Source of the DNA: Acorus gramineus
Taxonomy: Eukaryota; Streptophyta; Magnoliopsida; Acorales; Acoraceae
Assembly (NCBI GenBank): GCA_030737835.1
Contig: CM060854.1
Span: 6,272,860 to 6,336,859, forward strand
Length of the DNA stretch: 64,000 nt
Reading direction: 5' to 3'
This document shows positions 34,470 to 46,187 of this stretch, in pieces (position 1 is the stretch's first letter; each line of letters opens with the position of its first letter). The notes beneath the pieces are model-generated. The model made no database searches. It was not told where the DNA came from and worked only from the letters and a program-made list of their open reading frames with translations. The position numbers and the translations under genes are program-made.

Positions 34470-35360
34470 TCTAGTGAGGGCGGGTTTATCCCCACCAATT
34501 GATTCCCTTAACCCACCATAAAAAAAAAAAAAAACGATGTTTGGTTGTTCTCACCAATCCAGGTCGATTGAACTTCGTTGTCATTTCATATTTTAGATCA
34601 TTTCAGGTTTCGGGTGATCGAACTTTGCCGTCATTTCAGATTTTCAACGACCGAACTTTGTTGAACAGGATTCAAATATTATATGTTTTTGACATAGTCA
34701 TATCACCCTTTTTTTATAAACAAATAAATTTTTGGATTTATCCATCGTATTTTACGTTTATTCTTTTATCCAAACAACAGCTAAGGGATTGAAAAAAATG
34801 TAAGTAGGTATATTTTCAATTAATTCAATTTTTTATAGAAAAATATCTTATTAGACAAATATATATCATTTTTAAGCTTTGTTTTAAATTCGTGGTTAAA
34901 CGGATTCTTTGTTTGAAAAAAAAAACTATCAGTTAATCCAAACACATTTTATATTTGGCTTTTGAAAATTTGTCCCTTACTTATATAAAAAAATTGTTTT
35001 GATGTTCTACATTTAAGAATAATGATTGATTCTCCCTACATTATAACTCAAATTTGGAGTGGCATAAAAGATCCAATGATGATACACGTCATAGGATTAG
35101 GTTTACAATAAAAAAGATTATAAACTTTATCACAAATCTTATTTGACTAAGTTCATTCGTCCAAAACCTGAAATTGGGACCAAGTTCGATCGTTCAAAAT
35201 ATGAAATGACGATCAAATTTTATCGTCCAAAGCTTAAATTGATGACAAGTTTGATCGACCTAACCCGATCGATGGAAATAGAAAAAACACTTTTTTTTTT
35301 TTTTTCAATTGTGGGTTAAGTAAATCCCACGGTAGGGATAGAGTCATAGAGGGCCCTTCC
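34470..35360. mobile_element. Long-TIR DNA element, probably MULE-like
   Basis: The left arm (about 34490-34670: AATTGATTCCCTTAACCCAC, then A-run, then GATCG/TCATTTCA phrases) recurs inverted at about 35150-35340 (GTGGGTTAAGTAAATCCCAC preceded by a T-run and TGAAATGACGATC phrases). Both arms carry similar internal repeats of GACCGAACTT/AAGTTCGATC. I could not settle the outer ends or a TSD, so the coordinates are approximate. Confidence 0.5.
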
Positions 35361-37121
35361 GGTGATTGAGATATTCCAAATATATTTATTATAAAAAAAC
35401 CTTAGAATATCATTTAATATTGTACCATGATTATAATAGTCAATGCACCACTTCAAAGAGGTTTTTTTTTTAAAAAAAAGATTAATTTCATATTATGATT
35501 ATCCTATTCTAAGATTAAAATTGTCCATCAAGTTTATTTCTTTGAAAGTTACAACTAAAAATTCCAACAGTTAGATTAAAACCAGAGATCACCAGGCCAA
35601 CACTATGTTTTGTGGAACTCTTTCTACAACCAGGAATCATGTGCCAAATCTATAGTTGAATTTCTTGGGAATTTTTTTTCATGGATAAGAGTAGTCCATG
35701 CATATTTAGTAGGAAGTCATGAAGAATAGACACTAGTACAAATACATCAACATGAAGATGACATGTCTATTGATTTCCATTGAAATTAAAGCACTGCATG
35801 TGCCAAATTTAATTTTTGCATGTGCTTGATTGACTGTATATTCAGTCATATCCACAATTCTTTGGACAATAATTCCATGGCATACATGAATTGCTTGGTC
35901 TTAGGTGTGGAAATAATGCTTGGACCGAATGAAATAAAAGTAATAAAATTCAATTCATTGAACTACAGTCCAAATTAAATTAGAACTATAAGATCATCTT
36001 GGATTTAAATCTCAATCAATACTTGTATATATCTAAAAATATGTATGTTGCAGGAATTTGTATTTTGTCAAAATGAATATTCCATATCATCAGTAGCCTA
36101 AACTAATTCTTGTCATTTAATAAAATAATCGTGTCACTGAGAACCCTAATGCAAACTATTGGCGTGGTGAGGGCTCCTAAATCTTAGCACTTGTAGAACA
36201 ATGGAGAAAACAAATTCAATAAAAAAAAACAACCCATGATTGGACAAAATTGTCTACATACATAGATGAGATGAGCAATTATTCACTTTCAACCAGAAAT
36301 AGAAATATAATGTTAATTCACTAGTTCTCCTCACCACCACCTCTTTAGCTCAAAGCAACCCCGTGATGATGCGCTTTTAAAAAATAATCTCTATTGAGTT
36401 AATGATGAAGAGATTAAATAAATAAGGGTGTAAAAAATCAAAATACCCTTACAAAAATTCAAAAATATATTTTTTTATGCTAGAATATAAAACATTTCAC
36501 AACACAGACTTTTACACTTTTCAATTATTGAAAAAATATCTTATTAACTTCAAATTTTAAAATATTTAATGCTCTTGCGCATGTGAAAAGATAAAAAAAA
36601 AAACAAGAGAGAAGGCATTCCAGTAATCTGAATTCCTTAGCTTCAAAATAAGAGCTAAAGCAATAAAAGAAAATTTGTAGTTTGAAATCTCCATTTTTAA
36701 AGTGTGAAAATTGAGTAGTTTTTTTTTTGTGACGAAAATGTGGTCATTACTATTTCAAAATAGAATAATATCTGAAAGGGATGAGGAGGAGACAAAGATT
36801 TAAATACAAAATATCAAAACTAATAAAACTGTTAAAATAAAGGAAAGAGAGTTCTTCTTATTGTATTAGAGGAGTCAAATGCTCTATTTATAGATACACA
36901 CATAAATCTTAAAATAGCAGAAAAAAAAACTAGAAAAATTAGGAAACTAAATGATATTATAATAATGATAATAAAGAGTCAATATTCTCATAATAATGAT
37001 TCTTTAATAAAAACAAAGACAGGAAAGAGAGCATTCCCACAAAAAAGAAAATTAAGCAGTTAATCTATCTATAATTTAATTATGCAAAGCTAGCAATAAT
37101 CTTCCTAGCAAATTTAACCAA
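35361..37121. other. AT-rich intergenic DNA, no gene seen
   Basis: AT-rich spacer without coding potential or bounded repeats that I could recognise. Confidence 0.45.
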
Positions 37122-37498
37122 ATTAATCCATAAAGAAATCCAAGGAGATCACTGAAATGAAATCACATGAAATAGTTTATTTTCCGATTCAATAAAACCA
37201 TTTAAACAAGGCATTTGAATATCATTAATTTTTGCCACCTCAATGTAATGGGTTTGGATCCTCTGCTTGTTTTTTTCTGCTTGTATCTTACTTGACTTTT
37301 ATTGTAGGATTGCCACATCATCACAATTAAAATCAAACGGTTATAAATATATCAAATTATCAATGGATAAATGAATCCATTTTATATGATGAATTTATGA
37401 CCGTCTAATTGATCAAAGCACAAAATAAGTACAAAAAACAAGCAGAGGATCCAAACCCCAAGATAATGATTTCCATAGATGAATTCACTTGGCAAAAA
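37122..37498. repeat. Flank duplication, left copy (interrupted by a MITE)
   Basis: The segment starting AATTAATCCATAAAGAAATC and ending GAATTCACTTGGCAAAAA is repeated at about 38264-38418. Here a palindromic MITE (about 37251-37456) splits it; the right copy lacks that insertion. Confidence 0.75.
37251..37456. mobile_element. Small palindromic MITE in the left flank copy
   Basis: Ends are GGGTTTGGATCCTCTGCTTG and, inverted at the right, GGGGTTTGGATCCTCTGCTT, near-perfect TIRs of about 25 bp. The flanks AATGTAAT and AAGATAAT are compatible with an imperfect 8-bp TSD. The right flank copy at about 38385 reads AATGTAATGATTTCC without interruption and so serves as the empty site. No coding content. 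Confidence 0.75.
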
Positions 37499-37503
37499 GA
37501 AAA

Positions 37504-38262
37504 AGGGGGAAAATGATCAAAACAATCTCCTAAAAGTTAGAAATATCCAAATCAGCTACTTTTTATACCTAAAAAAGTCTCACTTCACAATTTTGGAAAC
37601 ACAAACGACTAATCTACCCTTACCCTTATGTAATAGGATCTTTAACATCTCTAACTCTTGTTACGTTATTTCACACTAAAAATCTATTTTTTTTACAAAA
37701 CAACAATCTCTCTCTATATGACTCATACCAATCCCCTTAGAGGTTTTGTTATTATATATCATATTGTGTGTTTCTTATTTATATCTTATTTGATGTTGTT
37801 TATCATTTTTTATTATGTATAATCATAATATGTAATTTAAATCTATGTTATACCCCAATATAGCAGATGATATTTTAATATTCTAAATCTTTATTCACAT
37901 TTTTTTTTACTTAGCTATTCACGTATTTTTATCATTTGTACATGTCCATTTTTTAAAAAAAACATCAACATTTAATTGAGTTTATTATAAAAAACTCAAA
38001 TTATATTGACATATTTCTCACAAAATCCCTACCTAATCACAAAGAATTTAGAATAAAAAAAATTTCTACATAAGAATATGTCAAATACATCAACAAAGTT
38101 GAGATGGTGAAATATTTTAACAAAGTTAAGAAGTATGGAATATGTTAAGAATCTAATTACATAAGACTAGGTTAGTCTTTTTAAAAAAAATTATAAAATG
38201 AGACTTTTTTAAGTATAATTTTAAAAAATGATTTATTTAGATATTTCTAATTTTAGAAGGTT
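37504..38262. mobile_element. MULE-like non-autonomous element, copy 2, right end truncated
   Basis: Similar along its length to the element at 313-1216: GGGGAAAATGATCAAAACAA start, AAAAAGTCTCACTTCACAAT, GACTAATCTACCCTTA and the interior TTATTATGTATAATCATAAT. The right TIR runs only to AATTTTAGAAGG, lacking about 20 terminal bases present on the left, where it meets the duplicated flank. No coding capacity. Confidence 0.75.
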
Positions 38263-38263
38263 A

Positions 38264-38418
38264 ATTAATCCATAAAGAAATCCAAGGAGATCACATAAAT
38301 GAAATCACATGAAATAGGTTATTTTCCCATTCAATAAAACCATTTAAACAAGGCATTTGAATATTATTAATTTCCTCTGAATGTAATGATTTCCACAGAT
38401 GAATTCACTTGACCAAAA
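38264..38418. repeat. Flank duplication, right copy (empty site)
   Basis: Repeats 37122-37498 with scattered substitutions but without the 200-bp MITE. It abuts the truncated right TIR of MULE-like copy 2. Confidence 0.75.
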
Positions 38419-38463
38419 AAACATGTCTCATGTTTAGAGTACAACTCAATTAATATATATGAT

Positions 38464-38469
38464 CACGTG
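38464..38469. promoter_or_regulatory. G-box (CACGTG) upstream of the SDR gene
   Basis: Perfect CACGTG in GATCACGTGTGA, about 160 bp before the start codon at 38630. A typical bZIP/bHLH site; function inferred from the motif and position. Confidence 0.4.
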
Positions 38470-38629
38470 TGAAAATTCTTTTCCTTGACTTCCGGTCTTC
38501 AATCACCATAAATTTCCTCTCTTCACCATAGAAATTAAATCATTCAAAATACAAGGCAATCACATAAAAAAAAAAAAAAAAGCATCTATATTTCTCTGTG
38601 TGTGCATTGTTCTTGTGCTTGTGAGTGTA

Positions 38630-40384
38630 ATGGCTTCAGAGGTTATGCATGAAGGATCTAATGGACTAACCAATGGAGGGATTACAAATGCAAGGGAAGC
38701 AAATCCTTCATTTCATAAAAGGTGCAACTCATATTTTCTCTTTTCTTCTATAAATTATTTCCTTTGTTCATATATGAATGTTGTTCTTTTGTGATTAAAC
38801 TTTTTTTATTATTATTAAGATCAGTGGCAAAGCCACTTACTCAAGCCCCTCCTCGGTTTTTTGTAAAAAAGGTATGATCAAATTGTTATTATGTGGTAGT
38901 TTCATAACTAGCTATTATGTGAATAAAAAATACTTTGTTTCCACCTTACCCTTAGATAATTTCTTCGTTCACTTTTTGTCTGTTTTTTCTAGTCTCGACA
39001 GTTCAATTCTCTCTAGATATAAGGACTCACATTTTTATTCCACAATTTGGTTCCTTTAGGTAAGTCAACACAAAAAAAATCATAGTTGTTGAATGATATC
39101 TTATAATCATTTTTTTATATTTATCAAAAATTGTTGTCATGTTCTGAATTATTCCAAAATTTAAAAATTAAATAAAGTAAAAATAGTGATAATTGCACAA
39201 TCCTTGATCATACACAAGCCCTTGTTTCATTAAAATTAAATCATGTTTTGTAGTACTAGTTTCATATTCAAACACATTCCTTGATTATACAAACCCTAGA
39301 TACACAAAATCACTCACAAATCAGAACTGTTGAGGGAATCCAGCTCGAGATAGTCAACCTGGGGTGTGTAACAACTAAGATATGGTTAATATTATATATG
39401 TTTGATTGAAATTAATATTATTTGTCTGATCAACTATTTTCTCTTACAACAAAATTTCCCAAAAATAATTGAGCAAGATGTTTTGTACCACTACGCCAAA
39501 ACATTTTACAATACTATTTGTTAAGCATTCTATTTTAGTGATGTTGTAACATGGAAATCCTTAATTAAATTGTTAATTAAACAAGGTTGGAAGGTAAGGT
39601 AGTCATAATCATTGGTGGCACGCGCGGCATCGGCGAGGAGATGGCGAGGCTCTTCGTTGCGCACGGTGCCAAGGTGGTCATATCCGGCACGAGCGACACA
39701 CGTGGTGCCGCCCTCGCCGCCATCCTCGGCCCTGCCGCCTCCTTCGTTCACTGTGACGTCTCCGTGGAGACCGACGTTTCGCACCTCGTGGAGTCCACGG
39801 TCGCGCGTCACCGGCGCCTCGACGTGCTGGTCAACAACGCGGGCGTACTCGGGAGCCAGAGCGCGCGCGGCGGGAAGAGCATAGCCGAGTTCGACGCGGA
39901 CGAGTTCGAGAGGGTCATGCGCGTGAACGTGCGCGGGGTCGCGCTCGGGATGAAGCACGCCGCGCGAGCGATGGTCCCCGCGCGGCGCGGCGGGTGCGTG
40001 GTGTCGACCGCGAGCGTGGCGGGTGTGGCGGGCGGGATGGGCCCGCACGCGTACACCGCGTCGAAGCATGCCATCGTCGGGCTCACGAGGAACGCGGCGT
40101 GCGAGCTCGGGAAGCACGGGATACGCGTGAATTGCGTTTCACCTTTCGGCGTGGCGACGGACATGTTGGTCGACGCGTGGAGGCCCGGGCGGGAGAGGGG
40201 GTGCGAGGAGGAGGTGGAGGAGTTTGTGAGGGGTTTGGGGAATTTGAAGGGGGTGACATTGAGGGCCAGAGATGTGGCTGAGGCTGCTTTGTATCTTGCA
40301 AGTGATGAGTCCAAGTATGTGAGTGGGCACAACCTTGTTGTTGATGGGGGTGTCACCACTTCTAGGAATCTCATTGGCTTGTGA
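38630..40384 (+). CDS. Tasselseed2-like short-chain dehydrogenase/reductase (SDR110C type), two exons
   Basis: Exons 38630-38721 and 39586-40384 splice to AAAAG/GTTGGAAGG (KRLEGKVV) and give 296 aa. It is a classical NAD(P)-dependent oxidoreductase acting on an alcohol or ketone. Visible motifs: GGTRGIGE nucleotide loop (41-48), NNAGV (114-118), catalytic Asn145, Ser174, Tyr187 and Lys191 (YTASK), and the C-terminal [10 protein letters not shown]. The block [12 protein letters not shown]...[16 protein letters not shown]...[12 protein letters not shown] closely follows maize Tasselseed2 and Arabidopsis ATA1/SDR2-type proteins. The substrate cannot be told from sequence. Odd: the end of the second strand reads KVVISGTSD, with Gly65 where NAD-preferring relatives have Asp (VVIADxD), so cofactor use may differ. 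The 864-bp intron has AT-rich DNA and a hAT-like scrap near 38820 (CAGTGGCAAAGCCACTTACT). Confidence 0.92.
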
Positions 40385-42029
40385 TGGTGGTACTATTTGT
40401 ACTTGGTAGTTGAAGGCTTTGTTTGAGAATTTGTAGTGTTATTCAGTCATAGATTTTTTTTTTTATAAATAAGGCAGAACTTACTACCAGCACTTCTATT
40501 AAAAAAATAAAAATACAAGTTTAAATTGAAAATGAGAGAAATAAAGAAAAAATAAGCAATTTCATAGATTTAATTTCTTTTTTTATTTTTTTTTTATCTT
40601 TTGGGTGATTTGAATTTGACCATTATTATACGGTCTCTTTTTTTACTCTAATTTCGGCCTCATGTACATCATCATTATTACAAGCCAACCCCAGAGGGCT
40701 TTTTTCACACTTTTTTTATAGCCATAGAGGCTTGAAACTAGGTCCTTCCTGTGGGGAGTGATGTCCGTGACCACTCGGGCAAGCCGGGCAAGATACACGC
40801 TTGATAAAGGTATAAATACTGCTCCTGAGAGACAGCCATTTTTTCCTATTATTGTACATCGCTCTTAAATTTTATTATTTATTAATTTGAGAGTCAGAAT
40901 ATTTGTAACTGAAATCATTTCAAATCAATCATAGACTAAAGTCTCAAAATCAGGAACCGTCAAGAAATAGTGTTCAAAAAAGTCGGATTAAGATATCATC
41001 TTATATATCTTTGAAAAAAAAATCATCCAATCATTATTTGTCTTTCACCATCTTTTGTTTTTAAAAAACTTAAACTATATAACTCTCAGAAGATGTTACA
41101 ATTCTTAAACTTATCTCAAAACAAGTAAAGGATGTGGAAAAAAAGGAAAATTGAAAGGGGGGAAGCAGGAGCACACCAATACTTATTTGTCTTTCACCGT
41201 CTTAATTTCAATTTATAGTTGATCAACAATAAAAAATGATTTTTGTGTTGTTTATCAAGAAAAAGCAAACATAATTATTATAAATATTTTAATACAACTA
41301 TTATTAGACGTAGGCTACTACTTGTACTTCCGTTTGAAATGAATTTTCAAAACTACTTAATCTATTCAGAAAAAGACATTGTCAATCATTTTTTAAAAAA
41401 AATTGTTTTAATGATTTTTAAAAATAAAAACCCAAATCTAAAATGAAAAACTAAATTTAAAAAATATTTATTTAAAAATTAAAAAAAAACTGATTTTGTA
41501 AAAATCAATTTGACAATTGGTACGAAACAAGATCTTAATTAAACACAAATTAATCAAATTTGCAAGGAATCTTTCATGAACCACTTAATTTTTTAACCCT
41601 CTGTCTGTAATGGATTTTGTAGCTCATCAAAACTCTTGTACCAAAAACAACAGTGGATTAATTCTAAAAAAAAAACAAAAAGAACAGTGGATTTGAGAAC
41701 CCAGTTAATCTAAACCGTTTAATCAGTGGTCCTTTCCAAAAAATGAAAAAATTAGATGGTCCTTCGATAGACCCCCCAAAAAGGTAAAAAGAAAAAACTG
41801 TTCGGGCAAAAAAGTAAAAGCAAAAGCATCGATTCCGTGATTTACGCTGACTGTTTTTTTTACACCTTTTAAATTTGAAAATAGAAATTATTAAAAGGTC
41901 CCTCGTGATTAAAAAGGATTTATATCAAAACAATCCCTACGTCCCAACCTATTTAGTTTCGTATCTAAAAAAAAAAGAAAATTTTAATAAATAATAGTTA
42001 CATTGCCCAAGACTACCAATAAAAAAATA
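40385..42029. other. Intergenic DNA with SINE-like and other repeats
   Basis: 3' flank of the SDR gene, then a SINE-like element (about 40615-40800). At about 41290-41525 lies a relative of the kelch-gene intron repeats (ending CAATTTGACAATTGGTACGA). No gene recognised. Confidence 0.45.
40615..40800 (-). mobile_element. tRNA-derived SINE-like element
   Basis: On the minus strand, TTGCCCGAGTGGTCA (complement of about 40768-40782) fits a pol III A box and CTAGTTTCAAGCCTC (complement of about 40726-40740) fits a diverged B box, spaced about 40 nt apart as in tRNA-derived SINEs. The body continues into a T/A-rich 3' tail toward 40620. No TSD was confirmed. It is not a functional tRNA gene because no cloverleaf follows. 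Confidence 0.5.
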
Positions 42030-42485
42030 GGGATTTTTATTTTTAAGTCCCTGTAAACATGCATATTTAGGGATAGGTCCCTCACTTCTTGATATTTCTT
42101 TTTTAGTCCCCATATTCAACTGCCTATTTAGTTTTTAGTCCCTCCGTCAAACGTCCGTCCATACACCGTTAATTTGTGAAATATGATTTATTTTTAAGTC
42201 CCTATAAACTTTGTTATTTAGTGATTAGTTCTTCCATTCTTATATTTTACAGGGACCAATCACAAAATAACATAGTTTATAGGGACTTAAAAATAAATAA
42301 CATAGTTTATAGGGACTAAAAAATAAAATCACATTTTATAAATTAACGGTGCATGGACGGACGTTTGACGGAGGGACTAAAAACCAAATAGAGAGTTGAA
42401 TATGGGGACTAAAAAAAAAATACCAAGAAGTGAAGGACCTATCCCTAAATATGTATGTTTACATGGACTTAAAACTAAAAATCCC
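42030..42485. mobile_element. Palindromic foldback MITE, MULE-like
   Basis: Almost the whole element is a self-complementary palindrome: GGGATTTTTATTTTTAAGTC at the left, the inverse at the right, continuing through AGGGATAGGTCCCTCACTTC and CCGTCAAACGTCCGTCCAT to the centre near 42250. The flanks TAAAAAAATA and TAAAAAATA differ by one A and fit a 9-10-bp TSD. No coding content. The transcript would form a hairpin with arms of about 200 nt. Confidence 0.75.
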
Positions 42486-45097
42486 TAAAAAATATTATAT
42501 ATATACTCCACCAAAAGTTATTAAATTTCTGAAGGTACCTTTTCTGGAGTAGATAATTATTTTTTTGGTTTAAATTTGGTACTGAAATATCTGTTGGTTT
42601 AATGCAGTTTTATCTTTTAAAAAATAATTCATTTTTAATATATGAAATATTTTTATTTTATTTTTGGTCTCCTTTAGTTATTGTGTGAAAATACAGAATA
42701 GTGCGAGGAGGGTGGTTGATGAAATTATTTTTAGATATTTAATGTGATAGCTAACCATATGTCAACTGAATTAAATAAAAAAATTTTAAAATATAAATGA
42801 TATTTTAATAATAAAAATATTCTGAATGTGGTGGATAACAACCACTCAAACCCACTCTTTAATTCTAACCCTCACCTCATTATGTAACTCCCACCCTTTG
42901 AGCTTACTCCTTGAAGCTTATAAATATATGAGATTTGTTGTGTAATACACACCAACAATAAGAATGAAAAAAAAACTATACACATTTGTCTATCTTCTTT
43001 ATTTTGTGCATACTTATTTAGTTTAATTTATGTAATTCTATTTTGTTTCATGACATCAACATCTATATTGCAAAAGAGTCTTGCTACACAAGCCCCATTA
43101 TTTAGGATTCAATCACAAGCCCCATTAGGTGTTAATATTGTATTTTTTTACTAGTTGACTTTTATAAAAGGGAAAAAAGGAAAAATACAAAACTATCCCT
43201 ATTTAAATCCATGTTGGTATGTTAAAATCTTCTATTTCATTTACCATTTCCTCCTTCTTAAACACATCCTGAAATTTTTCTAACCATTTTTTTATACACA
43301 TCCACCACTTAAAAAAATCATTCCGACCGACCTACTTATCTTTGACAAACGGCGTCACAACCATTAGATTCCTCTCGTCGCACTCTATCATATGAGAGGT
43401 GGTTCAACTATCTTTTCAGTCTTCCTCTTGACTCTACTTTTTTCGACCTTCACATCCACTTTTTGATGAATCAATAAGATTAGATAAACAGTCGTAATGT
43501 AATTTAATTTCAATATATATTGCACAAACAGTTTTAACAATGTAACTGACTTACAAAATATAATGCATAAAAGTTAATATTAGTTTGAAATATTACACAA
43601 CCACATGCCAATACAACATTAAAACTCTATAAAATCCTCAAAAAAAAATATTTAACATCAAACACCAGATTCAAAGAAAAAATTATAAACAAAAACGAGA
43701 TCAAAAGCTGTCAGATTTAATATCAAACACCAAATTCAAGAAAAAATTATAAGAAATGCAAAAACAAACAATAACAAATGTCACACCTGAATTGATAAAA
43801 CATTGAAAAAGATAGCCAAATTGATCAAATGCACAAAAAGGTCAGTTACATTTGTGAATGTAACTGACTTTACCTATATAAGGCTTATATTGTTCCAAAA
43901 TTAGTTACATATGCGAATGTAACTTGGATTAAATACAAATCCATATAATAAGTTAATTATATTTTATAAATCCATAAGGCTAGTTAGAAAATCACTACAA
44001 AATTCATATAATAGATTATTTACATTCTCTGTTACTTGGGTTTACATATGTAACTAATATTCAAATGTTAAACAACTGATATGCCATATTGAAAATCACG
44101 TTTAACATCAGAAACAACCAGAATTAACATAAAAAAATAGAATAAGAAATGAAATAATTAAAAAACATACAATAAAAACAAACACCACACCTGAATCGTC
44201 AAATATTTTAATGGTAGCCAAATCGATCAAATTATTTTTTAATCAGATTAGAAGAGCCTGTATCAATTATCATGGAGTGGGTCCTACATAGCAGCAGGTC
44301 TCCTCGGGTTAAATACTACTTCTAACCGAGAGAGGTTGTAGGCAAATGTATTGACATTAAAGGGTCAAAATTAAATATGTGAAAAAACTTATACAATTCC
44401 AAATACAATTAAAAATTGTACAAAGCAGCAGATTTATGTCACATTGACTTGAGAAAACCTGAATATTAAAAACGGCCATAGATTCTATTGCAAGATTCGC
44501 TATCGTGGCAAAGCAGAACTGACAGTTGATCTGTTAATCTGAAAGAGTTTACTTTTTTCTTTTTTTTCTTTTCAGACAAACATACCACAGTGGAATAGTT
44601 TAAATAAAATAAAAATTTACATATGGACTTTATATATATTGCCAGAAATAATGAGTATGGACGAACACGCCTTCTAAAAAAAACTGCTTTTTTTTTAAAA
44701 AATGGAACACGCGCCATGGCTTGTCATCAATGAGACCAATCTCTCTTTCATTGACCCATTTGTGCAGTCCTTTATTTTTCTTCCTTGGAATGACAACCCA
44801 AAAAAGCAATACAATAATAATTAAGTGACTTTTTTTATTTTTTTAAATTATATAGTTAAAATTAAACTTATATTTTAATTAATTGCATGACCTTGTAAGC
44901 ACTCAATAAGATATTTGAAAATTTTAATGTTCCTGTTGAAGGTAGAGATTGCATTAGACAACGGATATAACTTAGTTGGGTTCAATCTGACCCAATCCAA
45001 TTCGAATTTTGGACAGGTTTATGTTAGAGTTTTAATAGTCTGTTCAATTCTATACCAAATTTGTTTAGATAATGTGATGCTAGACTTAGGAGTTTTA
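42486..45097. other. AT-rich intergenic DNA, no gene recognised
   Basis: No coding region seen. Between about 43075 and 44335 lie phrases that weakly mirror each other (CTTGCTACACAAGCCCCA against inverted CTGCTATGTAGGACCCA) and repeated GTTACATTTGTGAATGTAAC-type palindromes. It may be an old DNA element, ends not proven. Confidence 0.4.
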
Positions 45098-45527
45098 GCC
45101 CATGTTTGGTTAGAGAATAAGCCCGGTATAAATTGGAATTAGTCAGAAAAACTTCATTATGATTGTTTAGATAACTGAAATAAATGAGAATCTGTATGTT
45201 AGAATTAACTAGTATAAAGTGGTATATGGATTCCATTCACCCATTAGAATTAAGTTATTTCAGGTTATTCAAACTAAAATAATATGTGGCCCCACTATCA
45301 AATCAACTGTCATCACCTCTTATAAATCAACTGTCATCATTTTTTTATCTTTTATAAATCTTTATCCACATTTTATTCATATTTTATTCAAACAACAAAA
45401 ACTTTATTATTACGTTTCCCAATAGAAATAATTCAAAACACAACCAAACACAAAATTATTTTATCCTTGTTTATACTAGAGTAGTGATAAATCTCAGAAT
45501 AATTATATTCTTAAACCAAACATGGGC
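45098..45527. mobile_element. Tourist-like (PIF/Harbinger) MITE
   Basis: TIRs GCCCATGTTTGGTTAGAGAA (left) and, inverted from the right, GCCCATGTTTGGTTTAAGAA. Flanked by the trinucleotide TTA at 45095-45097 and 45528-45530, the TSD of PIF/Harbinger elements. It is 430 bp with no coding capacity. Confidence 0.78.
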
Positions 45528-45530
45528 TTA

Positions 45531-46187
45531 GTGATATAGTTCAGTTCGAACATGCGTCCGAGTTATCATAGAAAATTACTTTGTTTCCAACGGGGGAGTA
45601 TGCCACATTGAATGAAAATGCAATTATTTATGAAATTCTTTTAAATACCCAAAAAAACCCAAAAAAAAAAATACATGAACATTTCAATCTTTTTGCAACA
45701 CCTCCTCGATAATCAAAACAGAGTCTCTCTGTCACATAAGATCTCATTCGGAGTAAATCCTACATTTTATTGTTATCATGTGTGATTGTGTGAACAGTTG
45801 AAGCTTTTACTAAGCATGACTTATTTTATATAACCTTTTTTTAAAAAAAATAGTTATGTATCTAACCCAAATTCAAATCAAACCCGATGAATAGCAAAAT
45901 GGGCTAAACAGTAATAACATCTCACCTGATTAAGGCGAAACTCATTAGAAAATCTATGGAAGTGTTAACTGTTAACTAGTCCATCCAAACAGAATTTCAT
46001 AACACTATGACATATACTGATACAAAGCCTTCACATACCCCCAAGGCCATAACATCCAAAAACACAATGACGACCAAAAAAAAAAAAAAACATTCTGCAC
46101 TTCTTATATGGATTCATAGATGGATTGCTGTAGTTAGTATTAAACAAACTCTCCAGATCACAAAGCATAAACACATTCAACGTTACT
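45531..46187. other. Intergenic DNA and 3' flank of the patellin gene
   Basis: AT-rich spacer with A-runs (46077-46090). Probably includes the 3' untranslated region of the minus-strand patellin gene. No other gene seen. Confidence 0.45.

Noticed and set aside
39530-40117. 195-aa and 188-aa minus-strand frames over the SDR exon
   Set aside because: Antisense shadows caused by GC-rich coding sequence; the plus-strand frame has complete SDR motifs.
43075-44335. Possible DNA transposon with CTTGCTACACAAGCCCC ends
   Set aside because: The inverse match at the right is too weak and no TSD could be placed; mentioned only as part of the intergenic stretch.
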